Source of the DNA: Hyaloperonospora brassicae
Lineage: Eukaryota > Oomycota > Peronosporomycetes > Peronosporales > Peronosporaceae
DNA length: 64,000 nucleotides
Direction of reading: 5' to 3'
Assembly: GCA_947650285.1 (NCBI GenBank)
Contig: CANTFL010000049.1
Location: forward strand, 1 to 64,000
Part shown: positions 52,881 to 63,614 of the stretch, in pieces
Numbering within the stretch: position 1 is the stretch's first letter
Layout of the letters: the number at the start of each line of letters is the position of its first letter
Program-made: the position numbers and the translations under genes
Notes under the pieces: model-generated
Seen by the model: the letters and a program-made list of their open reading frames with translations, nothing else
Databases searched by the model: none
Told to the model about the DNA's origin: nothing

Positions 52881-55736
52881 ACACGTCTGCATCTCTCTGT
52901 CTATCTTTACTCCGAACATCTTCTAATAGTTCACCACATTCTTTTGCCGTCCCCTGTATCGTCTATATTACGCCATTCGATTACCTCTACAAATAATACA
53001 TGACATTTACCTTTCGAACGCGTTGATCTTATATGGTCCTCTTGTCGATCGATGACGCTTATGACGAATAGCCGCTACATTTTTAGTTTTATCTTTGATT
53101 ATTTGAGCTGCAAATTTTATACCATTTTATACGTTGCGACTCAATTCGAATCGTATCACGACGATCGGTGCACCTTTCATTCACCATAAACTATCCTAGC
53201 GGTAATTAGTGGCCAAATTATCTTCTGTGGGATATCGGCGGGATCCGCCATCACCATAAAATCAGTATGGTTAAGTATAAGGCCATTTTTGATATATATT
53301 CAGCATGTCTCTCGCCCAAAGTTTATCCGGTGGGGTGGTAACGTAAATTCTCATTTTTCTCGGTCCATCTGTTGGGATCTGTAGTAGATGGAGAGAGTGT
53401 GGTTAATGAATCTGATTATTATGCACGCGCCAGGCGAGTTTCGGTCACCCGCCTGGGGTCTCGTCAGTGGCTTTATCAATCTAAATGCGAGATCTTGCTC
53501 CATCCGGCTCTCAACGACTAAGAACATTCAAGAAATTAGTGTAACTACACAAATCACCCACTATAACCACCACTTCTAGCAGCTGGAGCGTTTACCTGGA
53601 AGGACATGTCCGCTATGACAACTACATTTCCAACATGTTCTCCTCATGTTGATCTTTCAACCACGACGACTTGCAGGTAGATTGGTATGTAAGCCTTCGA
53701 CCTTCTGGAAGAATCCTTGTCATATTCAGCAGACAAAGAGATTCGTTTCTACACCAGAACAAAATTCTAGAACCATACAGGTTTTACCCAGGATCGCTTT
53801 TTGACCAACTCGATCGACAATACAAGCGTTGCAATGATACATTAGTGACCCATTTCATTTTCACTTACGTTTGTCTGCATATATCGTTATTTCACATATC
53901 AACACCGGATAATTCACACACAGTCTTCATTTCGGATCCCGTCGATGACACAAATTACCTCACGAGAAAAGGTAGTGTCAACGAGCAAGAGACTTAAGCT
54001 AGAATATGTGAAGCAACGCGCCTATTCATAATTAATCTTGCTCTTTGAATTAGTTTGTAGAAGCCATTGGTGTTAGGCATCAAAAATGTAACACACCATA
54101 TGTGTTACATCTTTGATGCCTCAAATATTGACGGGTGCTAGTTGAAGCTCCATTTGGTCGAGAGACTATAACTTAACATTCAATACAACTACAAAAATGT
54201 ATAAACGCAGAAAGTCACGATCGTGACATTTGTTAATCGGATCAATTAGCTTGTTATTGCCTTGATCAGATAATCAACTTTTTAACAAATTCATATATAA
54301 TAGGGATAAAAAGGTCAGATCGTTTTAGTTTCTAAACAAGCATATAAAATAGTCTTAACCTGCTTTCAAATTTAAGTGAAACGATGATTATGCGGCACGT
54401 AAAACTTACATGTACACTTATGAAAGCGCTTTTTAATCATGTTCGTATTCGGGAACACTTATTGACACAATGTAATTAGAAAACGCAGCTATAACACGCC
54501 AGTATCTTCCAGCGTCCGCGATCGTCATGTTTCTTCCACCCGCAACATATTTAAGACCATCTGGACACGACGAGATCTGTAGTGTTACGCGAGCATATCT
54601 TCTGTCATGTCGATAGCCTAAAGGCTTTGCACATTTAGACGATGTCGCCACATATATATCCACGATGCTCCACGTCCGATCCACTAATGTACGATTTCGA
54701 TTTATTGCTCAAGGTCTCAATGCAGATATCGCCTACCATAAGTGCTGCATTCAAGATATGAGAAGCAATTAGGACGTCAATTGTTGTCAAGCTTTGATTA
54801 CTACCATCCATGTATTGAAATTTTGAAACACTGCGTTAATGACCGTCAGAATTTTCTTTCGGTCATTTGCATCCCACAGGAGTTTTAGATTCAACTATAT
54901 GGTCTGTTCGCGGTCGTCAAAATTCCCGATCAAGCGTTCAAAATGTCCATGCTGAGGGGATGTCAGTCCGTCTGAAATTGACATATTCGCCCGCAAAGTC
55001 GCCAAATTTTATCGTATAAGGAGCACAGCCGTTATTATAATCGCTTCCTCGCCTGGTGATCGTATTCCCCGCGGACATTACCATTTCCTTTATATTGGAT
55101 GATGCGGCTTTCATAATGTGACTTTTACGTGTAAAGCGTGAAGTGTAACAGATGGATGGGATGCTAAGCAGACTACTAAGTACTAATCATCCATAAATAT
55201 CTGGTACATTGATCGCGTAAGTGCAGACTTGACATGGCTGGTCCAGCTCCTTGCTCGGTCTTCGTCCTCGAATCATCGCACAAATGTAGTAAAGAAAGCT
55301 ATCGCTGACACGAGGATACACATAGTAGTCACCTTTACACTCGGTGCGGATTCCGCAATTGTCAAAAGAGGTAGAATTAGTTTTCAATCTCCTTGTTATC
55401 ATGACCGCACATGTCAAAGCGATATTAAAGCGATACTACCACCTATTCTTCCACCTCATTGGTATATAATTCTGGCAAATACACATAGATCATCTTCACG
55501 TTAGCGGTCTTCCGGCTTTATTCTGCTGTAATTGACTTCTTATGGACGCATCTAGAATAGCTGGCAGCAGTTCAATCGATTCTAATTATAATATCAAGCT
55601 GTTTTTATTGTTCAATCGCACCTCAATATTGATTGGCGACATGATTTCAGTATGAGTACTCCAAGGCTCAGCCCATGTAAAAAAACCAATATCGGTCACA
55701 TTCTGCTGAAGCATGCTGCGAAGCATATCGCGTGTT
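52881..55736. other. AT-rich gene-free stretch
   Basis: No convincing coding frame or RNA gene. The only clear structure is a near-perfect hairpin at 54076-54120. The rest resembles the AT-rich stretch at 39-44 kb. Confidence 0.55.
54076..54120. repeat. 45-bp near-perfect hairpin
   Basis: Arms 54076-54095 and 54101-54120 (ggcatcaaa...aacaca / tgtgtt...tttgatgcc) pair over 20 bp with one mismatch around a 5-nt loop. It could form a cruciform, or be a terminator-like or mobile-element end. No partner copy was seen in the window. Confidence 0.85.
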
Positions 55737-56035
55737 TGTTAAAAGGTAGCGAAGCGTTGAAGTGAAGAACACTTGTAGGTCGAAGCATCAAGACCAAAAG
55801 TGACTTATGTTATGAGTGTAACTCGTTCTTACCGTTGCTACTAATCTTTCTTATCGTTGCTACTCATCTTTCTTAGCGTTGCTTCTCAGCTTTCTGGATC
55901 ATTTCTTCACTTCAACTGCCCCATTAACCTGATGTTCCTTTCCCATGTTCATTTCGTGTCCATAACATACCTGTCGCATCATATATTATTAACACTCTCC
56001 ATTGATGTGCACATTCATGCGTTGAATTGCTTACA
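55737..56035 (-). repeat. probable 3' LTR of a second Copia element
   Basis: Directly after the RNase H frame the minus strand runs from TGTAAGCAATT (56035) to CCTTTTAACA (55737), a TG...CA segment of 299 bp in the place of a 3' LTR. The pol stop codon (TAA) overlaps its first bases. It contains three 22-bp tandem units (55826-55891). No second LTR is present to confirm the ends. Confidence 0.5.
55826..55891. repeat. 22-bp tandem repeat, three copies
   Basis: Units at 55826-55847, 55848-55869 and 55870-55891 share ttctta.cgttgct.ct with a few changes each. They lie inside the proposed LTR and may be its enhancer-like repeats. Confidence 0.8.
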
Positions 56036-56475
56036 ACTTCAAGTTATGCCCTTGTAGAAAACCTGCATGCTTGGTACGCCCAAGAGCCTTCGTCAAGCCA
56101 TCCGCAATCATCTCGTCTGTTGGCTTGTACTTACGCTCAATGACGCCCTCCTCAACCTTTTCGCGAAGGAAGTGAAACTTCACATCGATGTGCTTTGTTC
56201 TTGCATGAAAGAACGGATTCTTTGCCAGCGAAATGCAACCTTGGTTGTCTTCATATAAAGTTGTCGCCTCTCCAAGTTCAAAGCCAATATTGGACAGTAA
56301 TAGACGTATCCATACCGCCTCTTGTGCTGCAGCAAACAATTCCATGTACTCAGCCTCGGTGCTGGAAGTTGCGACTGTCGGTTGCCGCTTCGACTTCCAC
56401 GAAACCACGTTGCTGTGCAAATCGTGATGTGTTTGTGGGTGGGAATGAAAAAGTTTGTGCGGTGGGTAGTGTGTG

Positions 56476-56482
56476 GCCTCGG

Positions 56483-56537
<55 letters not shown>

Positions 56538-56548
56538 GGGTCGTGGCA
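56476..56548 (+). tRNA. trnF-GAA: tRNA-Phe (GAA)
   Basis: 73 nt fold as a full cloverleaf: acceptor GCCTCGG/TCGTGGC with one T-T mismatch and one G-T pair, D arm GCTC/GAGC, anticodon arm TCAGA-CTGAAGA-TCTGA with anticodon GAA, and T arm CCTGG-TTCGATC-CCGGG, discriminator A and no encoded CCA. Internal A and B boxes (TAGCTCAGTTGG, GGTTCGATCCC) are intact. TTTT follows at 56550-56553 as a Pol III terminator. It sits inside a Copia RNase H fragment. Confidence 0.92.
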
Positions 56549-56907
56549 CTTTTCTCTCGGCGTCACAGCCTTTCTCCTATCGTCCGTCTCGATGGCGCAG
56601 ACATCGACATGACAGCATGTTGATACTGACGAGTGATGGCTTTGATGCCGTGTATGCCTCCAACAAACGAATACCGCGACAGCGTAGAGAGGGAAATCCC
56701 GTTATAATTAAGTGGCTTGGACGAACGAGCTTAAGTGGCTTGGACGAACGAGCCGTTGCTTAGAGTCGCGTTGTTTGATAATGCAGCGCAAAGTAGGTGG
56801 TAAACCCCATCATACGTAATATGTCGTCGAGAGGCGAGGATCCAAGTCGCTTGCCCATGACGCGTCCGCAAATCCTAGCAGATCTACCTTAACCTCGCCG
56901 TGAAATT
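56549..56907. other. insert sequence downstream of the tRNA gene
   Basis: Of unknown origin. It contains a perfect 23-bp tandem duplication (ttaagtggcttggacgaacg and on, 56708-56730 and 56731-56753). With the tRNA it separates the two Copia fragments. Confidence 0.5.
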
Positions 56908-57145
56908 TTATGCTGAAATCAGCTGTCGTTTTGAGGTATTTAAGCACACGCTTGACCGCAATCCAGTGGGGATTCCCATATTTTCGCAATACTTAGCCAC
57001 TTCTTCTACCGCGCGCATGATGTCTGGTCTAGTGCACGTTGCGACGTACATTAGTGCACCAACTAGCTCGCGGTAAGGCCACTTGGTCACGAATTCGGCA
57101 TCCATCGCCAAATTAGTCATCTTTTCACCTTAATTTGACGGAGTG

Positions 57146-57536
57146 TGTAACGGGGCAGCCCGTTACATGAAATTGTCACTTTAAGGAAAGTGACAATAAA
57201 GAATATAAAGATGGATATTCATTAAAACAATATCACCAAAGTGGTGATATTGAAGGGTCGACCAAAGGGTCTGTTCATTGGTTGATATCGTGATGATATC
57301 AACCCACCAATCGCCGCAAGACGCGCGCAATGAGTGGTGACGAGACGTCACCATACATGCAGTTATATTAGTATAATTGAATTAAGTCAAACGAAGAGAC
57401 AGTAGTTTAAAGACTTAATTTATTAATATAACAGTTCTACTTTTACCCTACCTACGCTTCCTCGCTTGCCACGTGTACGTCCGTCGGGGCACCCAAATCC
57501 CTTGCGTTAAGTTACGCAAGGGTGTGCCCCGTTACA
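57146..57536 (+). repeat. 5' LTR of the right Gypsy element (391 bp)
   Basis: Starts tgtaacgggg, ends cccgttaca. It keeps most hairpins of the left LTR (tgtaacggg/cccgttaca, ttgtcacttt/aaagtgacaa, aatatcacc/ggtgatatt, ggttgatatc/gatatcaacc, cccttgcgt/acgcaaggg), with changes such as ttag to aagg in loops. Confidence 0.92.
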
Positions 57537-57538
57537 CC

Positions 57539-57557
57539 TGGTAGCACTTTGTAGTCC
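57539..57557 (+). other. primer-binding site of the right Gypsy element
   Basis: Two bases after the LTR the sequence is tggtagcactttg. TGGTAGCA is complementary to a tRNA 3' end ...TGCTACCA, compatible with initiator tRNA-Met; the match beyond eight bases cannot be judged here. Confidence 0.55.
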
Positions 57558-57580
57558 TTCCAAGGACCACATCATCCAAC

Positions 57581-58594
57581 ATGAACATGTTGGATGAAGA
57601 AGACACCTTTCACGCCACGCGTGAAGGGTCTACCCATTTGAGTGACATCGAATGGGGTGCGGTAGAACGAATGAGTTCTACCGTAGGCGAACTCGTCGTC
57701 AGCACCATGTTGGAGTCTCTAGACAGAGACCAACAACATGCCGCTATCGCCAAGTTCATTCAGAATGAACTTGCTCTCGAGAGGGAGAAAGTAGCCTTGC
57801 TTCACCAGCAAGGCTCTCAACAGGCCGAGCAGTTGAGAGAACTCGGTGCTCAACAGACGGAGCTGTTGAGACAGCAGCAATTCCATGCTGCTGTGGGCGG
57901 GACGGCGCATGCGCGTCGTCCCGAAGTCATGAAAGTCGACATTTCCAAGTACAGTGGAGTCCCGGAGGACTCCCTGTTACTATGGTTTGTCGAACTCGAC
58001 AGAGCCCTAAGGGCTCGTCGCGTCGAAGATGAGCAAATGAAACTCACATTTGCTCAGACCCACTTGGCAGGGCGTGCCAAAACTTGGTTCCTGGGACTCG
58101 AGAGTAGCAACCCAAATGTGTTTAGGTCGCTAGATGACTTCGAGTCCCGGTTCAGACAAACGTTTGAGCCGCCACGAGCTGAGTTCAGGGCTCGTTCTGA
58201 GCTCCTGAAACTCAAGCAGGGTAAGCGTGATGTGCACGCTTACGCACAACATATACGACTCCTAGCGAATAGTATAACTGCTAACCCAGTTCATGAACAT
58301 ACGTTAATTACGGTGTTCATGCAAGGGCTCGCAGAAGGGCCCATCAGGGTCCACCTGTTCCGCCTTGAGCTGAATACGCTTGAAGATGCGATATCAGCCG
58401 CGGATCAGAAAGACTTTAGCATGAGACAGGCTCATGCTAGCTCAAACTCTTATCGTCCACCGAGACGACAAGAGATCGGAGGTCCAGAACCAATGGACCT
58501 CTGCTATGTTGAGAGCGAGAGACCTCGCTCTTCAAACAACAAGCGATTGCAGAGGTGCAATCGCTGTCAGAAGTTAGGGCACTACGCATACTAG
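57581..58594 (+). pseudogene. gag: Gypsy gag, ending in a nonsense codon inside the zinc knuckle
   Basis: 337 codons start MNMLDEEDTFHATREG. The central capsid region has KVDISKYSGVPEDSLLLWF, KLTFAQTHLAGRAKTWF and FESRFRQTFEPP, typical of oomycete and fungal Gypsy Gag, then FMQGLAEGPIRVHLF. The C-terminus is a CCHC knuckle CNRCQKLGHYAY, broken by TAG (58592-58594) one codon before the last Cys. The remaining reading continues for about 45 codons before another stop. Confidence 0.85.
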
Positions 58595-58785
58595 TGTAGT
58601 GCTCCACGCCCAGTACCAAACAGTACTGAGCGAAATGGACGACCTTTTGCCAGAAAGGGCAATGGGCGTGGGTCCAGCGCAGTTGCGAAGCCGCAACAGC
58701 GAGACGGACCATCAAAAAATGGTCGGGGTCAGTAGGGGCGGAGCGCCCTACTGATCCAGCAAACTTAAGAGAACTTGCAAATCTC

Positions 58786-59034
58786 TTGACGAAAGTTGAT
58801 CCAGATACACAATCATTGTGTGTCTCTGAACCTGGTGATGACGTTTCGCTCATCACCTTGAAGTTGGAAGCGACAAATGATTTGTCGCTTCGTGCCCTAG
58901 TAGACTGTGGGGCGTCGAACAACTTTGTTCGACGCCAGTCACTAGAGGGTCGTAGGCTCAAGTTCGTTGAGCGCGACATTCCCCCTCACAAGGATGACGG
59001 TGCGCCTTGCAACAGGCGCATCGATAACCGTTGA
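58786..59034 (+). pseudogene. Gypsy aspartic protease fragment
   Basis: The short frame contains LRALVDCGASNNFVRRQ, in which the usual active-site D-S/T-G reads D-C-G. It is in a different frame from gag and ends at a TGA at 59032. Only the N-terminal half of a protease domain is covered; the DNA to 59650 continues it in broken frames. Confidence 0.7.
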
Positions 59035-59649
59035 GAAACGTGTAGTAGGAATCCACTACACGTTAGAAGGCGAATAGTACGATGATGACTTCATCGTACT
59101 GGATCTGGATGACAAATTTGATGTCATCCTAATATTACCCTGGCTCAGAAGGTACGAGCCAAGAGTGAGCTGGCAGCATCGATCCGTGAAGATGCCTGCT
59201 GCTTGTTCATCAGATGGCCATCTGATGAACATCTTGGAGCGCCCACAAGCGTGTGGATGCTCTGCGAGTGAGTGCGATGGCCTCACTTGCGGTACGGTCG
59301 TTAGCACGACTGCACAAGATCACAGTGTAGTTGATCACTACACTGTGGAGCAAGCTCCCGGCGGCTGTACAGAAGTACAGGCTGCGCCGAAGGTTCACCA
59401 CTCGAATAAGTCGAGTGGACCGGGACATGGATGCATGCCTAGCGGGCAGCATCTTAGAAGAAAGAAACCTGTTGCCCCCAAGGGGCAACATGGAAATTCT
59501 AGGTCGACTGGAGAGTCGACCGTAGAGGATCGGTGACTGACTGTGGTTGCACAGCCACAGTCAGAAGACGTCGAGGGAATAAGTCCCCACGTGCTTGAGG
59601 AAGAATTCCTCAAGAGTCACTTGCTGAGGGATCAGGCCCTCAGCAACCT

Positions 59650-62400
59650 GTGGAAGCAAGTTCCCAGGAAGAAACCGAGACGTTGAACGTCTTGGTTAAT
59701 GACGGATCAAGCGTAGGCGCTTATACGCTTGATCTGATTGTGCCTCCGAAGTTGACTTCGGAGATAACTCAGTTGCTGACGCTAGAACCGAAACGGTTCT
59801 TGCGTGATCTGCGTAGTGGCAAAGTCAAGCAGATCTGCATACTCGTCACGGAGGATGAGTATGTGGCCGATATTCGGTCAGCAACAGTATTTGCTGAGAA
59901 CGAACGGGTTCTCAGCAGCTCATCGATGGACGAAAGTGTCCTCGATGAGAAGACTCGGATTGAGCGATACGCGTCCCAATCCTGGGAGTCACTTCAGGCA
60001 AATCCTTTGTATAAGGATTTGATCGAATTCAGGGATGTGTTCCCTGAATCCGTACCTTGCGAGTTGCCTAAGGACAAAGGCACTCGACACGAGATCGAGC
60101 TCAAACCGGGCTCGAAATACTGTGTCATGAAGCAGTGGCCACTGCCTCGTGAACAAGTGATAGCGATCGACAAGTTCTTTGCCGATCGCTTAGCAGCGGG
60201 CCATGTGAGGGAATCAACATCCCCTCACAGCTCTCCGACCTTCTGTGTGCGAAAGGCCACAGGAGGGTGGCGGATAGTGCACGCATTCAACAAGTTGAAT
60301 GCTGCAACGGTACCGGCTCAGACGCCGATACCGAGGAAGGACGTAATCATAGATGGTATGTCAAAGAATACCATCTTTTCGTCCATGGATCTGATGGATG
60401 GATTCTATCTGATCCTGATGCGTGAACGGGACGTCCCGTTCACGGCAGTGAGTACCCCCAGCGGGATGCTGTGGGAGTGGCTAGTGATGCCACAGGGGCT
60501 GAGTAATGCCCCTGCAACATTCAACAGATGTGTAACAAATCTGTTGAGACCGGTGCGAGACTTCGACGATGTGTTCGTCCATAGCCGGGCTATGGACGGA
60601 AAGACGGACGTTGAAGTTCACAGAACACACGTTCGTCAGGTTCTTCAACTTATGCGCAAGCATAAGTTGTACGCCAACCTCAAGAAGTGTATATTCGCGG
60701 CTAGCGAAATACCACTTCTTGGGTGCATCGTGGGTAAACACGGTGTACGCCCTGATCCCGAAAAGATCAAGGCGATCACCGACTGGCCAGTGCCAGTCAA
60801 TGTCAAGGGACTAAGGAAGTTCCTTGGTCTTGCGGCGTACTTGCACAAGTACTCGCGCAACTACGCCGAGATGACTGTTCATCTTTCTTGCTTGCTCAAG
60901 AAAAATGTCAAGTGGTCATGGAACGCTGAGTGCCAGCGTTCCTTTGAAGGTATCAAGCGGAGCTTGATGCAATCGCCGATCTTGGCGATTGCAGATCAGG
61001 ACAGACCATTTCATGTGGTCTGTGACGCCAGCGATTTCGCAATCGGCTGTGAGTTAATGCAGTTCGATGCAGATGGCGCGGAGCGCGTCATCTGTTATCA
61101 GTCGCGTCAGCTGCAAGCAGCTGAGCGTAATTACCCAGTGCATGACAAGGAACTCCTTGCCATGAAATACGCACTGGCTAAGTTTCGCGTCTATCTCTTG
61201 GGAGATAGACCGTTTGTTGTCTACACGGACCATGCGTCATTACGCACGGCCGTAAACAGCCCACACCTCTCGCAAAGAATGGCGAGGTGGCTGTCTTTCT
61301 TCGCGGAGTATAACTTCTCCGTGGAGTATAAACCGGGACGACTCAATGTCGTCGCGGATGCTCTTTCGCGCCGGCCCGATTTCGTGCCGGACGCACAATC
61401 CAACAGTGAGGATAAGCCCACCGTTGCGACACTGTCAGTCAGTGTCCCGTCGTCAAGTTTACTTGACGACGTACGAAAGGCATACGCGGAAGATAAGGAT
61501 CTTCTGCGATTGATGGATCATCTGGTGAATCCATCCAGTAAATCCATGAGGGATTTACTGGCTTTGTACCGATCCTCATCGGATCGGTATAGTACACGCA
61601 ACGGATTGCTGTACTATACAGCTGTTGCCGACGACACGCCTCGTGTCGTCGTACCCGCTCATCATGATTTGCGGTTGCGCATCATGTACGAGTGTCACGA
61701 TGCCCCAACAAGCGGCCATCGTGGAAGGGAAAAGACTTACCTCACGGTAAGTCGTGACTTTTACTGGCTCCGCCAGTATCAGTTTGTTCGCAAGTACATA
61801 CGTGCTTGCGAAGTTAGTCAACGGGTGAAGCCTAGTCCCTCATCCCGTGCGCCATTGCAGCCTCTGCCTGTTCCGACAGAGTGCTGGCAGTCCGTTTCAA
61901 TGGACTTCGTCTTCGGGTTTCCCGAAGACGCTCACAAGAATAATGGTATTCTTGTGTTTGTAGACCGATTCAGCAAGATGGTCCATCTTGCTGCTGTCCC
62001 TGAGTCAATCAAGGCTCAAGGTTGTGCTCGTGTCTTTCTCGACACGGTCTTTAGACTCCACGGGTTACCCCGTGACCTCGTATCCGACCGTGACCCTCGG
62101 TTCACGGCGGACTTTTGGCAAACCGTGTTCCGTACTCTCGGAACACGATTGAAGATGTCCACTTCTGACCATCCAGAAACAGATGGTCAGACGGAACGTG
62201 CGAACCGTGTCCTCGAAGAGATTCTTCGAGGATATGTCCACTCGTTTCCGAGTTGGAGCGAATTCCTACCCATGGTGGAATTCGCCATCAATAATTCGGT
62301 GCATGCTTCAACACAGCACACACCGTTTTACGTGAATGGCCTACGCCACCCACGAGTGCCCACCCTTATAGAGTGTAACTCTTGGATAAGGGGGGAGGGA
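59650..62400 (+). pseudogene. pol: Gypsy pol: reverse transcriptase, RNase H, integrase
   Basis: One frame of about 915 usable codons. RT has GTRHEIELKPGSKYC, SPTFCVRKATGGWRIVH, FSSMDLMDGFYLI, MPQGLSNAPATFNR and a catalytic box DFDDVFVHS, with fewer residues before the DD pair than usual, so activity is doubtful. RNase H has VVCDASDFAIGCEL and PVHDKELLAMKYAL. Integrase has SGHRGREKTY, but the zinc-finger end reads CEVS where a second Cys is expected; its core has SMDFVFGFP, VSDRDPRFTADF and DHPETDGQTERANR. The frame meets a shift at a run of six G near 62390. Confidence 0.9.
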
Positions 62401-63614
62401 CTCGCTCGAGCAAAAACCGTTTTGGCTTTTGCTCATCACGTGTCGACGCAAACGTCGTCACGTATGATGCCGATGTCGATCAAGTCGACATCGATGAAGA
62501 AGATCATCTCAATAATAGCGAAGACGCTATTATTGATTCGGATGATGATGACGATGCTGGTATATTCAGCATCGCCAACGATTATGTCAGCGAGGAAGAA
62601 GACAACCTCGCTGAAGAAGAGAGCAATCTCTTAGCAGTGCGCACGAAGCGCACTGCCAGACAAAACAAAGAGTCAGCAGAGAACTTCCTGCTGACTCGAG
62701 AAGCGGTAGTCCGTTTCGTTCAGGACTCCATCGCAAATGCGGTGGACCGTCAGAAACGGAACGCAGACAAGAATGAAAGAGCAAATGTTCTTTCATTTAA
62801 GGTTAACGACCTAGTACTACTGTCAACGGTAAACCTACCTGGACATGCAGTCACTAGTGTCGGCAGTAGCAAACTACTGCCGAAATACATTGGGCCATTT
62901 CGAGTGTTGCATCGCAAGGGCAATGCATGCACACTCGAATTGCCACGTAGGATGCGCACGCATCCTACGTTTTACGTGGGGAGGCTTAGGTCGTACTGTC
63001 AGTACGAGCCTTCTTCTTCCGATGAAGATAGCCCCCACGTTCAAGAACATCCATCAAGTTCTTGCGTTCGCGCTCCAGACGATCCGTCTGGTCGCGCAGA
63101 TATAATACCTCGGTATTCAACCGAGATATCTCCCCGCGAGCTGTCGCCAGCTCGCCGAATAGGGAGCGGACATCCCGCTCGACCTGAAGCTGCGCCGTGG
63201 CATAATCGGCGCGATCCCTCGCCCGATCAGCCTCGTGACCCTTGCGGTTCTTCCGCACGGTATCGGTCAAAGCGTAGCGCCGATCGCGCTCGTGCTTCAA
63301 GTCATCGCGCAATTCATCGATTGCGCGATCCATCTCGTAAGGGTCGAGATGGTGAACAGAATCATCTGGAGGAGGTCTTTCCTCCTCCATTACATCCTTT
63401 GGTGGATGCTTACGGTGATCAACGCTTTCTAGTGGAGCGTATCTTGAATCACCGTGACGATTCAGGATCAAGGACGAGCTACCTCGTCCAGTGGCGGGGG
63501 TATCCACCCTCTTGGAACAGCTGGGAGCCCCGCTCTCAGCTGTTGATGGATGTTGAAGGTCTCGTCCGCCAGTATGACGAGACCCATCCGATGAGTCCTG
63601 TGGCCCATCGGTAA
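62382..63614 (+). pseudogene. Gypsy integrase C-terminus, linker and chromodomain
   Basis: This frame follows pol after a one-base shift in the G-run near 62390. It includes an acidic insert (DSDDDDDAGIF), the integrase tail block FKVNDLVLLSTVNLP, SSKLLPKYIGPFRVLHRKG and [12 protein letters not shown], a low-complexity Arg/Ser/Pro linker (about 63000-63400), and a chromodomain at the end ([29 protein letters not shown]). Chromodomains direct integration to marked chromatin in chromoviruses. The linker overlaps the antisense frame. Confidence 0.85.

Larger units (their letters stand above)
56031..57120 (-). pseudogene. Copia RT/RNase H fragment, interrupted by a tRNA-bearing insert
   Basis: 57120-56908 encodes the end of a Copia RT region (KWPYRELVGALMYVATCTRP, AVEEVAKYCEN). 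56420-56031 encodes the RNase H end (NVVSWKSKRQPTVATSSTEA, ATTLYEDNQGCISLAKNP, TKHIDVKFHFLRE, MIADGLTKAL). Between them lie about 490 bp of unrelated DNA holding a tRNA gene, in the place of the middle of RNase H. This element is a different lineage from the Copia at 34-39 kb. The Gypsy at 57146 begins 26 bp beyond its right end. Confidence 0.82.

Noticed and set aside
56180..56566. 128-codon minus-strand frame
   Set aside because: Runs through the complement of the tRNA-Phe gene and out of the Copia frame; not a gene.
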